Positions 12,219-24,826 of a stretch of DNA of 64,000 nt are shown here, piece after piece. The notes under the pieces are model-generated. The model was not told the DNA's origin. It saw only the letters and a list, made by a program, of their open reading frames with translations, and searched no databases. Position 1 is the first letter of the stretch, and every line of letters begins with the position of its first letter. Source of the stretch: Toxoplasma gondii ME49 (lineage: Eukaryota > Apicomplexa > Conoidasida > Eucoccidiorida > Sarcocystidae); the NCBI RefSeq assembly GCF_000006565.2, contig NC_031475.1:4354522-4418521 (forward strand), written 5' to 3'. The translations under genes and the position numbers were made by a program.

Positions 12219-15200
12219 TCACCCTTCCCTTCTCCTTCTCTCCTCAGTGCATGTCGCCTTCCCCCTCTGCGTGTATGTACACGCCGCCCACAGGAGGGCG
12301 TGGAGGGACTTCATTTCTCTGATCGACTCTCGAATGCTTTCGTTTCTGCCGCGCTTGCACTGCGGGTCTGTCTCCGACTCAGCCACTGAGCTCGCGGTTT
12401 CGCGCCCTTCCTCCGCCTTCTGTAAATTCGTTTGCGCGTCGAGTCTGCTCTCTCTCTCCAAGGCTGCGCATCCCAGCCGAAAGAGCGCAAACATCGCCTC
12501 AGCGTCAATGCTTGCCGAGACGCTTCCTTGATATCTTTTGTCACTCTTTGTTTCTTCTTCGCGTATGTCCATCGCGCTCCTCCCGTGATTTGAAAGCGAC
12601 AAAGATCCAGCGGAGGAACTCGAAACTGCATATGCTTCGGATTTCTTCTCCGCTCTCTCCTCTCTCAGGGATGCAGAACACAACTCAGCAGGAGTGCGAG
12701 AAACTGTGCAGGAAGCCGGAGAAGAAAACGAATGTGCAGAAGCGACCGAGGGAAAGAAAACAGGGTGAGCCGTGTGGGGTGGATTCGATTCTTTCTCAAG
12801 TCGTTTCGCGGAAGACTTCGCTGTGAAATGCTCAAAACAAATCTGAAAAAACGTCTCTGCATCCGCCGCGCGCATGGCAAGAACCAACAACTCTGATCCC
12901 TCACCGCGTTCTACAGGTTCGCCCTGTTCTGCTCTTTCCTTGCATGCCTTCGCTGTGTCTCTGTCCATCAGGTCTGATTCTCTTCTCTCCTCGCTATCTG
13001 TTGCTTGTCTGAGTACTTCTTTGGCGCCTCCTTCTGCATGTTCGCTCCGTTTCTCTCCACGGTCTTCGGCCATCTCCCTCCTCGTTTCCTGAGCGCCTCT
13101 GTCGGACGACAGGAACGCCGTAGCCTCAGGGGGGTCATGCACGGCGCCAGAGTCCTGCCAGACCGCCTGCGTCGAGAGTCCTACGAGAGCAGAAAACTTG
13201 GAAGCCGACCTCTTCGTGAGCATCACTTCGACCAATTCGACGCCTTCCACTCGTTCACCTTCGCCTCGCGTCTCTCCCTTTCTCTCGGCCTTCCGGCTAC
13301 TCCGCCTGCTTCCATCTTCCTCTCTTCCTGCGCCTCCACCCGGCGCGCGCGCCCCCCCTGCATGCATCCGCGCGTCGGGGAAGAGAACAGCAGCGAGGGG
13401 AGAAGAGCGACGAGAGGGAAGCGCGGGCGAGAGATCTGAATGGGCAGCAAACGATTCGACAGCCAAGGGCGCCTGCTGGCACAGACGCGAAGGAAAGGCA
13501 ACGTAGACGACCTCGCGCTCGTGGAACGTAACTTCAGTCATGTTCGCGCTGTCTGGGAAGGCGCAGGCGATCGTCCAGGCCAGCTGAGGAGACACTGCGC
13601 AAAGGACCGCTTCGTCTCGCACTGCGGCCGTGAAGTCGTCTGTGAGGTCTGCCTTCGACGCCGCGCGCTTCTCGACGTTGAGAAACCAGCAGGGAAACAT
13701 CGAGGACTTGCCACCAGCGGGCGGCGGAGACGCGCAGGAGGCGACATCGGAAGAAGAAGAAGCAGCCGACGAGGAAGGAGACGATGCGCGAACATGAGGA
13801 GAAGACGAAGCGTAGGGAGGAGGTATAGGCGACAATGGAGAGGGCAAAGATCCGAGAACAGATGTCTCGTTGACACAATACCCCAACAGAGGAACGGAGA
13901 GAAGAACAACATGTCTGAAACTTCTCCCCTGAGTCTCGTCCTCTGCATGGGCAGACATGCTCACATCCCGGCGCGTGGAAGAGGCCTGTCGAGAAGAATC
14001 CGTGAGGGAAGACACCAACCGCTGAGCAACCGAATGTAACGGAGAGGACAGAGCGTCCGCAGGAGCAGAGCCTGTGGAGACTATGGCACTCTTCTTCATG
14101 AGGCTGTCAGGGCAGACGGTTGTGTCTCCTGAAACATCACGGCGTTGATCTCTCTGCCCGCTCCACGATTCGTTTCGAGATGACTGAGAGACCGGCGCTT
14201 CCTGCGGAGGCGGTCGCGCGGCCCAGGCATTCGCGTGAGAGCTCTGGGGACTCGCGTCTCGGCTTCCATGGAGCCTTCCACTGGGCGTGGAGTCTGGACG
14301 CAGGCATGTCGATGAAGGAGACACTGAGGGAGAAAAGAAAGCGACAGAAGCGGAAGAAGAAACAGAGGAAGGACAGCCAGGTGGAGACGCCGCTCCAGCA
14401 GAAGACGGCGAATCAAGAGCCTTTGTTGAAGTTGCTTCTTCACGCTGAGGACTCGGAGACGAAGCCAGGCAAGATTGCGTCTCGGGTGCCTCTTGCACCG
14501 ACTCTGCCAGGTCTCGCCCCGGACTCGGCGCTCCTGCACTCGCTTGGACGGGGAGTTCCAGAGTTCGTTCAGCTTTCTGCACATCTCCGAAGGACTCTGA
14601 GTTCTCTCGAGGTCTTCCACTGCAGGCCGTCGTCGGTTCTTCGCGGATCTGGCTGGCAACAGAGCCACTGCTCTTCGGGGGAGAGGGCGGCGCCTCCTCG
14701 CGCTCTGCGTCGTCCTCATCGCCGACGCCGTGGGCGAGAGCCTGTTGGCGCGCCAAGGCCTCGAGGCTCTCCAGCGACGTATGCAGAGAGATTTTGAAGG
14801 AAGCCGCGAGGTACTCCCAACAGGGCCTCTCGTTCTCAGTCGAAATCGAAACGCAGAAGCCGTTCCCTCCGAAACGCCCTGCGCGCCCGCTCCGATGAAG
14901 AAATGTTTGCGAGTCCTGAAACAGAAGGCAACGGGGCACGGCGATGATCGGACGAAAACAGAGACGACGAGGCTGGCAAGACGAACGGCCATCTGGGGAG
15001 AGTGAGAAGAAGAAGCGAGGGAAGTGCAGAGACAGTTGCGCAGACGCCGAGAGAAAGGAAGGATGAAAGGTGCAACAAGAGAGAAGTTGAAAAAACTGAA
15101 GACAGAGAAGAGACAGAAGAAGAGAAGCAAACGAAAGGCAGGAGACGAGAAGCGAAGAAAAAAAAGACACCCCGAAGCAGACGAGAGGCAGACCAGACGC

Positions 15201-18200
15201 AGACGAAGGAGAAAAGCCTGCGAATAAGCGAGGAAGCAGAAAATCTTTCACCAATCACAGTTTGTCAGAGGGTCTGCTGGAAACGTCTTCCAGAGTCTGA
15301 ACGGCTCGCCTCTGCAGCTCGGCTACGCAGGCAAGACAAAATGTGAGACCAGGAGGCTCGCATGTCCGTGCTGGCGTTAGTAAACCGCTGTGAGGAAGAA
15401 TGCAGAAACGCTCGCGTTCCAGCTCACAGATGAAAGCGTTGATATCCTCAAATGAAGGCGGGGTACACTTTATCTGGACGCATGGACTCACATGCCCTTG
15501 TGTCTGTGTGTATATGTGTATATGTGCATATCATGAATATCGGTACTTGGAAAGACACTCGGTCCACGTTGTAAAGCATCTGGAGCTTTGAGCGCGAGAG
15601 CTTCCCGAAGTTCTCTGCTGTCGTAGACAGCCGTTTGTCTAAGGAGAATAGATAAGCCTCGTCAACCATAGTCTGCTCTTCAACTCCCTTGTCGATCGTC
15701 CTTCTCTATGTCGTTTTTTTCTCTCCGCGTCTCGGCGCGCAGGATCTCACCATCGGCAGGTCCACATTGACCGTCAAGTCAACGCCCGCCGCGTCGATGC
15801 CGCGACTGATCTGAGAAAAAACAAAACAAAAAAAGGCGCACCCACAGTGGTTAGGCGCCTTTGGCTGCGCACCGAGGTGACATGAAAAAGCGGCGTCTCT
15901 CCGCGGGAAGGAAGCATGCACTGTCACACATGCATCAAAACTGGCAAACAATCCTTGAGACAAATATAAACATACACCGATATGTATGGATGGATGTATG
16001 CACATATGTACAGACTACCAGCATATACAAATATACATATATATATATATATATAGGTGTGAATGTATAGATGTACTAAGTATATACAGATTTCACCTGA
16101 TTGGATCCATTTAGGTGCAGATGTCGGATTTCCTTCGTATGCGTTGTGTCGCTGTTTGTCTGTTTTTTCCTACGTCGCCTCTCGCCAGTGATCGGTGGCA
16201 ACTCTTGTTTGCTGTTTTGTCTGTGCCGGCACCAAAGTAGCGATTTGCGCAGACTGCCCCGCGTTCTGAGATGCAGGCGCGGGATTGTTTTCAAACGACT
16301 TGAACGTAGGCTTTGAATGCGCACCCAACGACGGGACAACTCCTCTCAGAGTTCCGCTGGGTCTCGTCGCTCGCTGTGAAAGCCGCATGCAAGCTTTTCT
16401 CACCACATCGGAGCAGACGAGAACGCGACAGCCGACGCGTTTGAGCGACAGCAGAGCTCGAACGCGATCTTCTTGTCTCAGCCGAGCGCTACGCGACAAG
16501 AAAAGAAAGACCAGCAAAGAGAGACGATGGTCACAACGCCTTTGAGACTTCGAGACGCCGAGGGTGGGTGAGAAACGACATTCTGGAACGCATTGAGTCG
16601 CGAATCCCATATTATGCGTCGTACGATAACAACGAATGGCACAAACGCCTCCAGGACATTTCGCCTGACGCCCAAGGCGATTTGACCAAGAACCGTAGCA
16701 TCACTGCCATCGCTTGTTTCACTCCCTCGACATCCTCCCGTAACCTCCCAAGTCAGTCGCCTGGTATCAAATCTGCATCAGTTCATACCCGACGTCATCT
16801 CATACTTCGTCGGCATCTCCACCATATCGGTCACATACATCAAAGATATGCATCTGTATATATATATATATATATGCATTGATTCGGAGCTACAGATTTG
16901 ACTCTATGAGCAGATGGGTCGATCTATCAAAACGCGTAGATCTGTCGATATCTGTAGGTGACGAAAGTGCGTTCCTATCACTGCTTTCGTCTCTCACCAG
17001 TGTTGTCCAGAATTACATTCCTTTCCGTGTCTGTGCATCCATTTCTGTCTATCTGCATCTTCCTTCATATGTATGGGAACGCGTCCTTTTTACTCGTCTC
17101 CTGATCGGATCACCTGCGTTCTGAATGCTCCTTTCGCCTCGTCGCCTACCTCGTGTAGAGCGCAGCCACCCCGAGCTGGTTGAGGCAGTTGGCGACCTGC
17201 GCGCCTCTGCATGCAAAAGAGAACGAAAAAAGCAGGACTCTTTTTCAGCCAACGAAACGAGGAGTGACAGGACGGCAGAACTCCAAAGGAACATGTGCAA
17301 GGCGGAGATATCGAGGCGCGAAAAGAAAGGAGAACGAAGCTGAACAGGCCTCCGATAGAGACAGAGAAGGAGACAAGTGGAGAGATGAAAGGAGAGATGA
17401 AAGGCGACATGCAAAGCGATGTCTTGTCAACGTGAAGAGAAGAACGTCTTCGACATGCTGGTCAAGGGAGACGACAGCGACGCCAGACAAAGAAAGTGAC
17501 GTTTTCATGGCTCCTGATTTAAGCGTCAGAGACGGAGTCGAAGCGCGTCAACGCATAATGGTTCTTTGGTGTCAACGGCCTCGTCCCGTTTACAAAAGCA
17601 ATCTTGTATTTTTCATTCATGAAGCCTGTCGTCAGCTCGCCTTCACTGTGACCGTCTCGGCTCTAAGCGGCACAGTCCGTTTGCGAAACGCGGCGAGTTT
17701 CCCTCACTCAACGGTGCTTTCCCCCATCGTTTCTCCGGAGCCAGGAACTCGTTGGAAGACCGCGCAACGCTGCGGCAACCGCGTCAACCACCGAGTCTGA
17801 CAGCGGGTGAGTCCGCGACAAAGCCAGGGATAACGAATCAAGAAAACGCGTCCAGAGGAAAGCAAGAAGACACCGATAAACAACGGGGAATGCACCTTAC
17901 GAATCGAAGCTGTTACAAAAGACAACTGCCTGCCGGAAAGGCAGAGTCGTTAAGACGCGCAAGAGGACTTGAACTTTCGCGCCGAGTTCGCGCAGGACCG
18001 TCGGTTGGTCGGGGACGACCAGGAGCGCGTAGTGGAGGCCTGCACAGACGAAAGGCAATCGAAAGGGAAGCCGGAAGGCAACGCGAATCAGCAGCGAAGC
18101 AACGGCGCGCAGGCTCGAGCAGAGTCGAAAACGCGCCGGTCGGAACGGCAGAAAGGCCAGCTGCCGCTTTCAGGGAGAGACAGAAAAGCGCGCTTGCAAG

Positions 18201-18434
18201 CACAACCGGGAACGAAAGGACCTCAGCAGCGACAAGGAACAGAACAACGAAACACAAACACATGATGGAAGACTGCGCCGCGCAGCGAAACGAGAGAAAC
18301 AACAGACACACACGAACCCCCCTCAAGGCACGAGTCCGACTCTCAGAATGAACTTCCAGAAACGAGCAACAGTGCTTTCCTACGCAACCCAGAGACGTCC
18401 ACAAGACACTGCATACATATCTATCTACATCTAC

Positions 18435-18468
<34 letters not shown>

Positions 18469-21400
18469 ATAGATATATATATGTATGTGTTTATTTGCAT
18501 GTAAATATGTGTATACAGAGAAAAGCAACCGTCAGAAGAAAAAGAAGTTCTTTTGCCCCCGTCGTGCCACTGCCCTGCTGGACCTGAGTTTTCACATGCA
18601 TGCAATTGAGAAGCTGGAAGGCGCCATCTAAGGAGCGAAACAAATCACAGACACCAGCGACTGCTTTGGCCTCACCGACGAGAAGCGGAGAAGGCACCCG
18701 CGGCTTTGCGAGACCGCCTGAGAGGTGAAGAGAGGAACGTTTCGACTCTGTCTGCGCGGCGGAAGAGAAAGCAGACGATGCCGAGGGACTCCGCCCTGGA
18801 GACCGTCGGCCATTCGCTTCATGGCAGAAATTGTTTGGCTCTCTCCCGCTGCTTGTGGTTGTGTTAGCTGCCTTCGTCTTTTCTCCAACCTCGTCTCTGC
18901 TCTCCGAGGCCGCTGTTGTCTCCACGAGCAGCGAAGCATGTCCCTCTGTCTCGTCTGTCCCCGTTTGTCGTTTCTGATCACCACCGACGAAGACGCTGTT
19001 CTTTGACTTGCACCCGTTTGTCAGCGAACGCTCTGTCTCTCCGGCGTTGTCCGATTTCTTTGCTCCGCTCTCTTCCTGCCCTCGCCACTCGCCGCCATCG
19101 CCTCCCTCTACGACGAGCTGACGCTTTTGTTCTTCTTTCATCTTCTCTCTGATCTCTGCATGCCCGCGACTTTCAGCGTCGCGCCTCTTCTCCTCTTCCA
19201 AACGATCCGCTCCTCTGCCTGCATCCCGTTCCTCCGTTGCCATCCCCCTTCCGACCCCCACAGCCCACCGTCTCTCGCCTTCTTCCCTGTCTCTTCTGCT
19301 GTCTCCTTCTCCTTCGCGTTCTCCCGGAGCCGCGTCCTCTGCTTCGTTTTCTGCGTCTGCTTCGCTGGAATCCCCGGAGCGCCTTTTCTCTGCGAGAGCC
19401 GCGGCGATGGCCTGCGCCGCCTCTGCTGCTGTGCGGCTTCGTGTGCCTCCAAGAGGCGCCGCGGCGCTCTTTGGCTCGTGAACAATCCGCGAGGAACAGA
19501 GAAGAATCTTCTGGAACACCCTAGGCTCGCACAAGCAGTCTTGAGCATCTGTTGTTTCGTTTGCATCGGCTGGCTTAGTCCCGTCCTCAGTCGGCGTCTG
19601 CGTCTCCCTTTCAACTGCGTTCGCCTCGCGTTTCCTACTTGAGCTCTCAGTTCGAACCTCAGGTGCGTCCTCACCTTCCTGGTCAGCCTCGCTCTCGTCG
19701 TCCGTCGCTCGCGCCTCCTGCTGTGCACCCGATCCTGAGATTTCCATGACGCCCTCCCGTTCTCCGTCGTTTTCAGAAGGGAGTCCTCTCTCCACTTCGC
19801 TCTTCGCTTCCACCGAGAGGAACGCAACCTCTGCCTCAGTTCGCCGCTCAGCTCTCACTCCTTCTTCTCCCTCCACGCAGCCGCCTCCCCTCGAACCTGC
19901 AAGAAATCCCTCCACAACTGCCCTCGCGTTCTCTCCGCGCCGGCGCGCCTCTGCGTGAGCTGCTACGAAGGCGAGGGCGCGCTGCCTTTGACTCTCGCTG
20001 CTCGACTTGGCAAGTCTCTCCCGCTGCGCCGCGATGCTGCGCGCATCCAGCGACTCCACCAAGTCTTCAAGAAACGACAAGAGAGGCGAGGGAAACGTCG
20101 CTGAGAACGCCAGCAGCTGCGTCCGTCGAACCAGCAGCGACGTCAACAGGGACCTGCAGAACGCATGCAATCGAAGCGACGCAGCGCGGCGCCTCCAGGC
20201 AGGCTCGCGGAAACCCCAGACGGAACACGCAGATGAACAAAACGCGCCGGACGCGCCGGACGCGCCAGACAGAGAGCGAAGCGCGAGGAGAGGAAGAAGT
20301 GTGACAGGAGATGGGCGACTTCCAAGACACAGAAAAGAGGCGAACCGAGAGCCGAGTCAGACCGTAAACAGAGAGAACATACACTTGTGAGAAAGCAAAG
20401 TGAGAGACGGTGCAAGAGAGACACACAGACGACACCGCGCAGAGACGCCGAGAAGCAGGCACGCAGAACAGAAACCTGGACGCGAGAACAAGAGAGGTTG
20501 ACAACTCTATCATGCCGTGAGGAAGCGAGTCGCCGTCGCTCTGATCGTCGACGCGAGCCTACGCGCAACTCCCGCCCTGCCTTTTGTGACGACGACCGAG
20601 TGGTGGACGATGGTCCCCTTTCCACTGCACTGGCATCTGCTCTTTGAACCTCCACGGTTTCCCTGGACGGAGACCTCCTCACCCATGCAACGCGCATGCG
20701 CAAGCGTTCCAGCCATCCGACTGGGGGCAGTGATTCCCCGTCCGTTCTTGGCATCGCTGTGCTCTGTTTGCATGTCGGGTCACGGCTCCGGCCTTCGTGC
20801 ACTCCCCGCGGTCTCAAATCAACTGGTTATTTCGCCTTCACTCACCGGATTTGAGGACGAAAGAAGTGATCCAAAAGAAGGTCTGCCTCATCAAGGACGA
20901 ACATGCGCATCTGGCGCTTGAGCCGCGCAGCAGCAGACAATCGTCGACAAGTCCTGCAGAATCTGGTTTCCTCGTTTCGTTTCTTCTTCGCTTTCTTTCC
21001 TTCCTCTCGAGAGCCAGATATCTCCGTCTCTTCGGGCGCTGCCGTCTTCGCTCTTTCGTCTGGAGGACTTGACGGCTCGTCTTCGGTCTTCTCTGTCGCC
21101 ATCGCTTCGCGTCTGCTCTCTTGGCTGTTTTCTGCGAATCTCAGGTCTTGACTCTTCTCACTCTCTCTCCACGATTCAACTGGACTCTCCTCGACGCTCG
21201 AATCTCTTTGGATCTCTGCTCCTCTCTCTTCTCCGCCTCCACTCTGCTCCTTGTCTCCTCCTGTCTCTTCGTCTGGTGCTCCATCCCGCCTTTCTCCGGC
21301 GTCTTCTGCGGCGGTTTTTGCGGCGTCTTCGCCGCGCTCTTCTCCGTCCTCTGCGCCCCGCGGGGGTTCGCTCGGAGGCGGCCTTCGTGCAGTGCTGCAG

Positions 21401-23775
21401 GTGCATGGCCAGCCAGCGAGAACTTTCTGCGTTCCTTTGTTTCGCAACAGACTCAGCAGGCGTCCTGAACGAACACAGTCCAGCGAAAGAAATAAGCGGG
21501 CTAGCGGAAGAGACCCTGCAGCGACGAACGACCAGCTGTCGCTAGGCGCCGTCCGACGAGCGAGAGAGAACCAGCGGAGTCCCAAACACAGACGAAGAGG
21601 TCCCAGGAGTGAACGGGCATGACAGAGCGCTGACGAAGGACGCAAAAAAACCAGCGACCGCTACAACTGACGGAGACAGCGAAGAGAGTTGACGCTTCCT
21701 CCCTGACGCAAAAGGCGTCTCGCTTGCGGCACCACGCAGGAGTGAGCGCGAATCGTCCCCAATGTCGTTCGCCTTCTCGCGTCAGTCCTGACGGCGAGCG
21801 ACGGAGGCTCCTCGCTGCGCGGGTTCAGAACGGAAAAAAGTCGCGAGTCCACGAGAGCAACGCAAGGAAGCGGAGGTCTGGTCCACCTCTCGAGGGCACC
21901 CGCCAACCTGGCGCTGTGAGGGAACGCGACGACGGAGAACTCCGAAATGCAGCTCGCGTTTTCGCGAATACGCACCTGGTGTCGTGACGAGGACATGCGG
22001 CTTCACCCGGAGTTGCTGCTGACAGACGCTGAGAGGCCGCCCCCCGAACAGGCAGGCGACGCGGACGATCTGAGCGAAAGTCGAGACAAGAGGCGAAACG
22101 GAAACTCCAGACAGTTCGAAGACATGCGCAGACAGCAAACACAGTCAGACGCGACAGAACCACGGAGATCCCAAGAGTCGTCGACGCCAGCAACGGAGAA
22201 GGTTTGAATCGAGGACGCCGGAAAAAAAACAGACGAGAGACCGAGACTCGACGCAAATGCACAAGGCGCTGCCGAATCCCTGGAAGGAGAGACGGACATG
22301 GACAGACCAAAGACAGAACGAAACAAGAAACCTTTGGAATGGGTCAGAGAGAAACAGAGAAAGAGAAAGAGAGAGAAAGGGAGAGAAAGGGAGAGAAAGA
22401 GAGAGAAAGAAGCGACCAAGCGAACAAACGAGGGATGCACACAAAGGGCCAGGTCAGGCAGCGGCGCAGTCACGAAACAGAGGGAAGAAAGGAGACAAAT
22501 GCGGTAGCGCCTGCTACAAAATGTTCCTGTTTTCACAGGCAGCGAGACGCCGCGAGAAACAAACAGGAAGTTGACGCAGACGCTACGCAGACTCCCAAAA
22601 CAGAAGAGGAAAATGCAAAACGAAGGCCGCGCTCGCCGAGCACACAGGACCGCCCTTCGTGAAGAAGGCAAGAGGGGAACAGGCAGACGGGTCTCTCTCA
22701 ACTTGGCTGGCCCTGTGGCGTTCAAACCGTTTCTCTCGGCGTTTCAACGACATCGCGCTTTCTCAGGCGTCACCGAAACCATCGACAGGGTGAGTCGTTT
22801 TTAAACTCGAGACGCCGCCCCCCCCCAAAAGTGTAGTCAGGACACTGCGACAACTTCTAGATGTCTCTCGCTGTCGACGCCGGCGCCTGAAAGCCTTTCT
22901 CGTCCAGGGGAAGGATTCCCCGCTTGGCCGCGCGACGCGCGCGTGCAAGGCTCATGCGGCAAAAAAATGCGGCAAAAAGAAAAACAAAGAGCTCTGCAGA
23001 GCGCAAGAGGCTTGAGAAAAAAGAACCGCGAACTTGAAAGAGACACCCGAGCATGCGCAACATGCACAGAAAGGAAAAGCGCGAGCAGTTCGAGTTCTCA
23101 CCGGCCGGAGACACCAAGCGAGGCGTCCCATCTCGTTGGCAATTTGGACCGCGAGCTCTCGTGTGGGTGTGACAACAAGTCCAAATCCAACAGCTGCGTT
23201 CCGCGTTCTGCTTCCAGCGTCTGCGCATGCAGAGCCGGGAGAGCGGGGGGAAGCTCCAGGGACGCCTCCAGAAGGAAACTCCGGAGAAGATGGCGCCGCA
23301 GCAGAGGGAGGAGAAGACGATGAGTGACGGATGCGAGGCGACGAAACCTCGCTCTCCAACGCGACATCACGCTTGCATTTTTCGACTTCCTCGACGACCC
23401 GCTGAAGAAGCCCCAGGCAGAAGGCAACGGTCTTTCCAGTTCCAGACTTGGCCTGCACGATCAAGTCTGCCAAGGCGCATGCAGAGAAACAGAGACGATG
23501 TCGAGTTGTCCTGTGCATTCGAGACGACGAAGGCGAAGGCCTGGAACCTTCGAGCCTGGACGACAGACTGGCATCTCTCTCTCGTTTCGACAGACCCAAC
23601 CTGCTTGCCCCCCAACATTCATGCAGCGGAACACATAGTTTTCTCTATCTATTTAGTATTCTTTCCATCTATCACTTGATCGAAAGATATATATATATAT
23701 ATATATACATATATACGTATATATGTTTAAATATATATAAGAAATATGTGCACTGAAACGACATCGGCAGACACA

Positions 23776-23822
<47 letters not shown>

Positions 23823-24826
23823 GTACAATACATAGGTACCTGCTGCTATAGCCTGTAAACGCATTTGATTTTATATTTGTGCAGTTGCGTTTTTGCGGGA
23901 GAAGCAAAAGTAGCCTGTTTTGATTCTCCTTTGGAGGAGTAGACAGCTTGAGCTTCGCACGGCGTGTGGGCGAGAGAACATTTCGAGCTCTGAAGAGTCT
24001 CTTCCCCCTTCGTTTTTTCGTTTTCGGTCTCCCCTTCGAAAGCGGCGCAACGTCCACTGGACTTCTGTCTTTGGTCCGCGTTTCGGTCGTCCTCGCAAGA
24101 CTTTGCGTTCGTTTCTTTCACTCTCGACTCACCGCGACCCTCGAGCGCTGGAGGAATCGCCGCGCACTGGACTGGGGCAGGAACGTGGAGTTTCATTCTG
24201 GCGAGGCTCTTGAGCAGATCTGCATGCAAGTTGAAATCCGAAAACAGCAGTGTGCTCGGAGACTCTTCTGGGCTCTCGGTTTGGCTTTCCTGTGCTCTTT
24301 CCCCTTCATCTTCTCGTCCTTTTCTCGCGCGCTCTCGCTGGCCTCGTCCCTCGCCGGGCGTCTGCGGCGTTCTGGCTCCGAGAGCCTCTCCTGCACTCAG
24401 CTCTGTCCTCGACTGCTGTACGTCGACAGATCTCTGCGCAGGAAGATGCGGAGGCGTTGCTCGCTGTGCGACTCGATCTGAGAGAAGAAGAGGCAGCTGG
24501 AAGCGCGTCTGGCCCGCCGACTCTCCATCGGCAGTCTCCGGGGAAAGCCTCGCGCGGTGCCCAGCGTCTGGAAGAACGAGGTCGAGGAGCGAGACGCCAG
24601 ACTCATCTTCCTCTTCAGGCGGCTGGTCCTCGGCTTCGGATGGCAGCGGCTGGACTGCGTCTCCGGCGGAGGAACTGGCTTCGCCGACAGAAGAAGCTTC
24701 GTCCGATTGACCGTTGATCCGAGGGAATCCCCTGCCGTCTATGCGCGGAGCCAGGCGCACCACACATCGCCTCGTCTCCTCTACGGCGGCAGGCGAAGAG
24801 ACGCCCGCCGCTTCTTCGCCTTCCAT
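12219..24826 (-). CDS. DEAD-box RNA helicase, DDX20/Gemin3-like core (10 exons)
   Basis: ATP-dependent RNA helicase of about 2095 residues. Exons, 5' to 3': 24133-24826, 23102-23466, 21976-22069, 20846-21464, 18676-20153, 17901-18039, 17150-17206, 16404-16488, 15751-15810, 12219-14915. Every junction is GT-AG and in phase. Motifs in order: Q motif with PAPVQ (Q220), Walker A AKSGTGKT (237-244), PTRELA (332-337), TPGR (383-386), DEAD (576-579), SAT (608-610), AVVFCNS (1121-1127), SRGID (1179-1183) and HRSGRAGR (1204-1211). The LIVQAKSGTGKT context and the PLLVGLHYALLV and LPFRQAVVFCN stretches most resemble DDX20. Low-complexity inserts of about 190 residues (TPGR to DEAD) and 470 residues (SAT to motif IV) interrupt the core. 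After motif VI come some 880 further residues, rich in Ser, Glu and Arg, with no domain I recognise. The start ATG has a good context (ACCATGG). A DDX20-type role in an SMN/snRNP complex is inference only; helicase identity is firm. Confidence 0.9.
18433..18482. repeat. (TA)n microsatellite in helicase intron
   Basis: TA run with a few TG interruptions inside the intron between the exons 18676-20153 and 17901-18039. Related short TA arrays lie in other introns of the gene at about 16038-16056 and 16858-16875. Confidence 0.85.
22351..22411 (+). repeat. Polypurine GAGAAAG-type tract in helicase intron
   Basis: Some 60 bases of almost pure purine on the + strand built from GAGAGAAAG and GGGAGAAAG units. 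On the transcribed strand this is a long pyrimidine tract within the intron upstream of the acceptor at 22070. It may act as an extended polypyrimidine tract or simply be a degenerate simple repeat. Confidence 0.8.
23685..23823. repeat. Paired (TA)n arrays in helicase intron 1
   Basis: Two TA arrays, about 23688-23740 and 23777-23822, separated by ordinary sequence. They lie in the intron between exons 24133-24826 and 23102-23466. Confidence 0.85.

Noticed and set aside
17704..17925. A helicase exon encoding SVVDAVAAALRGLP on the - strand
   Set aside because: It looked like motif IV context, but its phase fits neither neighbour. The exons 17901-18039 and 17150-17206 join in phase to give AVVFCNSFDSGAQVANCLNQ, so this stretch is intronic.
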